Below, in pieces: positions 42,356-43,604 of a stretch of DNA of 43,604 bases (positions are counted from its first letter, which is position 1; each line of letters opens with the position of its first letter). Location: positions 1-43,604 of the forward strand of contig SVFL01000022.1 in the NCBI GenBank assembly GCA_015056885.1, given 5' to 3'. The position numbers and the translations under genes were made by a program. The notes beneath the pieces were generated by a model. That model was not told where the DNA came from. It worked only from the letters and a program-made list of their open reading frames with translations, and did not search any database. Origin of the DNA: Lachnospiraceae bacterium. Lineage in GTDB: Bacteria; Bacillota; Clostridia; Lachnospirales; Lachnospiraceae.

Positions 42356-42951
42356 GAGTCATTGAATTAAAAAAAATAAGAAAAGCAATGGAAAAGTCGC
42401 TGGATTCAAAAAGATACGAACATACACTGGGAGTGGAATATACAGCAGCGGCATTGGCTATGCGATACGGTGCTTCTATCCAAGATGCTCAGCTGGCAGG
42501 TCTTTTACATGATTGTGCAAAATGTTTGTCCGATGAGAAAAGATTATCTATATGTGAGAAGCATAATATAAGCATTAGTGAATATGAGCGCAGAAATCCT
42601 TCTCTTTTGCATGCAAAGGTGGGAAGTTTTCTTGCAATGGAAGAGTATGAGATAACAGATTCGGATGTAATTCATGCAATTTTAAATCATACAACCGGAC
42701 GGCCGGGGATGAGTCTGTTAGAGAAGATTATTTTTGTTGCAGATTATATTGAACCGGGCAGGGATAAGGCTGCTAATCTGAGTGAAATCAGACAGATGGC
42801 GTTTGTTGATTTGGATAATGCATTGCTTCGAATCTTACGTGATACTTTAAAATATCTTGAATCGACAGGGGAGGAGACGGATCCTATGACCCGTAGAACC
42901 TATGATTATTATTGTGAATTAAAGGAAAAGGAGTCTGAGAATGGAAAGTAG
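42352..42951 (+). CDS. yqeK: YqeK HD-domain phosphohydrolase (diadenosine tetraphosphatase type)
   Basis: The 199-residue HD-domain protein has HTLGVEYTA, LAGLLHDCAK (the HD pair), ILNHTTGRPGMSLLEKIIFVADYIEPGR. It hydrolyses Ap4A in related bacteria. Overlapping ATGA start after nadD; the rsfS start overlaps its end. Confidence 0.93.
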   Translation: MRVIELKKIRKAMEKSLDSKRYEHTLGVEYTAAALAMRYGASIQDAQLAGLLHDCAKCLSDEKRLSICEKHNISISEYERRNPSLLHAKVGSFLAMEEYEITDSDVIHAILNHTTGRPGMSLLEKIIFVADYIEPGRDKAANLSEIRQMAFVDLDNALLRILRDTLKYLESTGEETDPMTRRTYDYYCELKEKESENGK

Positions 42952-43294
42952 AGTATTAGAGATGACCAAACTTGCTTTAGATGCCCTTGAGGACAAAAAA
43001 GCAGAAGAAATCCGTGTAATTGATATCAGCGAGGTTTCTGTTGTTGCAGATGTATTTATGATTGCCGGTGGTAATAACCATAGCCAGATACAGGCTGTTT
43101 GTAACAATGTTGAAGAAAAGCTAGGACGTGCCGGTTTCCATGTTAAGCAGATTGAAGGTTATGACACTGCTAATTGGGTGTTGATGGATTTCGGTGATCT
43201 TATTGTTCATATTTTTGATAAGGAAAATCGTTTGTTGTATGATTTGGAGAGACTTTGGAGAGACGGTAAAACAGTTGATATTGAAAGTCTGTAA
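42941..43294 (+). CDS. rsfS: Ribosome silencing factor RsfS
   Basis: The 117-residue protein has DISEVSVVADVFMIAGGNNHSQIQAV, EGYDTANWVLMDFGDLIVHIF and the RLWRDGK end. It binds L14 and blocks subunit joining. AAGGAG precedes ATG 42941, overlapping yqeK. Last gene of the run. Confidence 0.97.
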   Translation: MESRVLEMTKLALDALEDKKAEEIRVIDISEVSVVADVFMIAGGNNHSQIQAVCNNVEEKLGRAGFHVKQIEGYDTANWVLMDFGDLIVHIFDKENRLLYDLERLWRDGKTVDIESL

Positions 43295-43305
43295 TATAGT
43301 AAAAA

Positions 43306-43356
43306 GGGGCTGTCGCACTAGCTAGAAATTTTTAGCTGGGCGATGGCCCTCTTTTT
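43306..43356 (+). terminator. Rho-independent terminator after rsfS
   Basis: GGGGCTGTCGC (43306-43316) pairs with GCGATGGCCCT (43340-43350), including G-U pairs, with an inner AGCTA/TAGCT stem, then TTTTT (43352-43356). Confidence 0.9.
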
Positions 43357-43422
43357 GTCTTGTTTTAAGGTTTTATTGTATTTTTAGCGGTCTTCTTTCC
43401 AAAATGGACGCACTTTTACAGA

Positions 43423-43435
43423 CATCCGACGGATG
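43423..43435. repeat. Short palindrome CATCCG-A-CGGATG near the IS relic
   Basis: A perfect 6-bp dyad with a single-base centre lies between the rsfS terminator and the transposase relic. It may belong to the end of the insertion sequence. Confidence 0.35.
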
Positions 43436-43468
43436 CCTGCTTAGCAGAATATTTTCATTTTGATCAGT

Positions 43469-43604
43469 CTAAAATTGTGCAGCTTTCTTTAATTCAAAAA
43501 GGTGGGTTCCTGTGCGTTCTGACTGAATTTTATGATGCAGCTTATTTATGTTTCGACCTATGGCCAGCAGAATACTTTGCGCCAGAACATTTTTCTTTCC
43601 ACGA
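43469..43604 (-). CDS. C-terminus of an IS1182-like transposase (partial at the window edge)
   Basis: On the - strand the frame reads RGKKNVLAQSILLAIGRN, then INKLHHKIQSERTGTHLF and ELKKAAQF before the stop at 43469-43471. Such an ILLAIGxNINKLHHKIQ tail is typical of IS1182-type DDE transposases. The rest lies beyond the window, so I cannot say if the gene is intact. Confidence 0.7.
   Translation of the reverse strand, partial: RGKKNVLAQSILLAIGRNINKLHHKIQSERTGTHLFELKKAAQF

Overview
The window looks like a chromosomal segment of a low-to-mid GC Gram-positive anaerobe of the Clostridia, most likely family Lachnospiraceae. This rests on gene order (mutS-mutL-miaA; radC-mreBCD-PBP2-minCDE-rodA-mgsA; rplU-prp-rpmA-obgE-yhbY-nadD-yqeK-rsfS), an L27 protein with a cleavable N-terminus next to its Prp protease, SepF-based division, and AGGAGG-type ribosome binding sites. 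I cannot name the genus from sequence alone. Every complete gene is on the + strand.

Bases 1-4080 are the accessory part. They hold the 3' end of a secreted polymorphic-toxin-like gene whose C-terminal domain has a His/Cys pair like a clan CD (caspase-like) peptidase, a likely immunity gene, a 700-base structured non-coding stretch, a complete IS110-family transposase with a probable bridge-RNA region in front of it, and another 900 bases of non-coding DNA. That last stretch contains a chain of hairpins and a striking 166-base compound inverted repeat.

Bases 4081-7604 are a LysR regulator with a three-gene nitrate/sulfonate/taurine-type ABC importer (binding lipoprotein, permease, ATPase), closed by a terminator. 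Bases 7644-12457 are a four-gene cassette: an SGNH-fold membrane protein with a C-terminal fibronectin-III-like domain, an MBOAT acyltransferase, a small acyl carrier protein and an acyl-AMP ligase. It has the logic of the dlt (teichoic acid D-alanylation) system, but the gene order is reversed and the ligase looks like a fatty-acid/aryl ligase rather than DltA. An unknown acyl group may therefore be exported to a surface polymer. This is the best candidate for an undescribed pathway.

Bases 12482-33728 are housekeeping: mismatch repair (mutS, mutL), tRNA modification (miaA), a PLP lyase-like protein, radC, then cell shape and division (mreB, mreC, mreD, an unusually long PBP2, minC, minD, minE, rodA), mgsA, a DacA-like carboxypeptidase lipoprotein, an orphan P-loop protein, a HlyD-like envelope protein, yggS and sepF. 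Bases 33739-38845 hold aroB, lspA, an RluD-type pseudouridine synthase, a cytidylate-kinase-like protein and a PAS-GGDEF-GAF-like protein.

Bases 38908-43356 are the L21-L27-Obg operon, starting from a promoter plus an L21 leader RNA and running on to ribosome silencing factor rsfS and a strong terminator. The last bases carry the 3' end of an IS1182-like transposase on the - strand.
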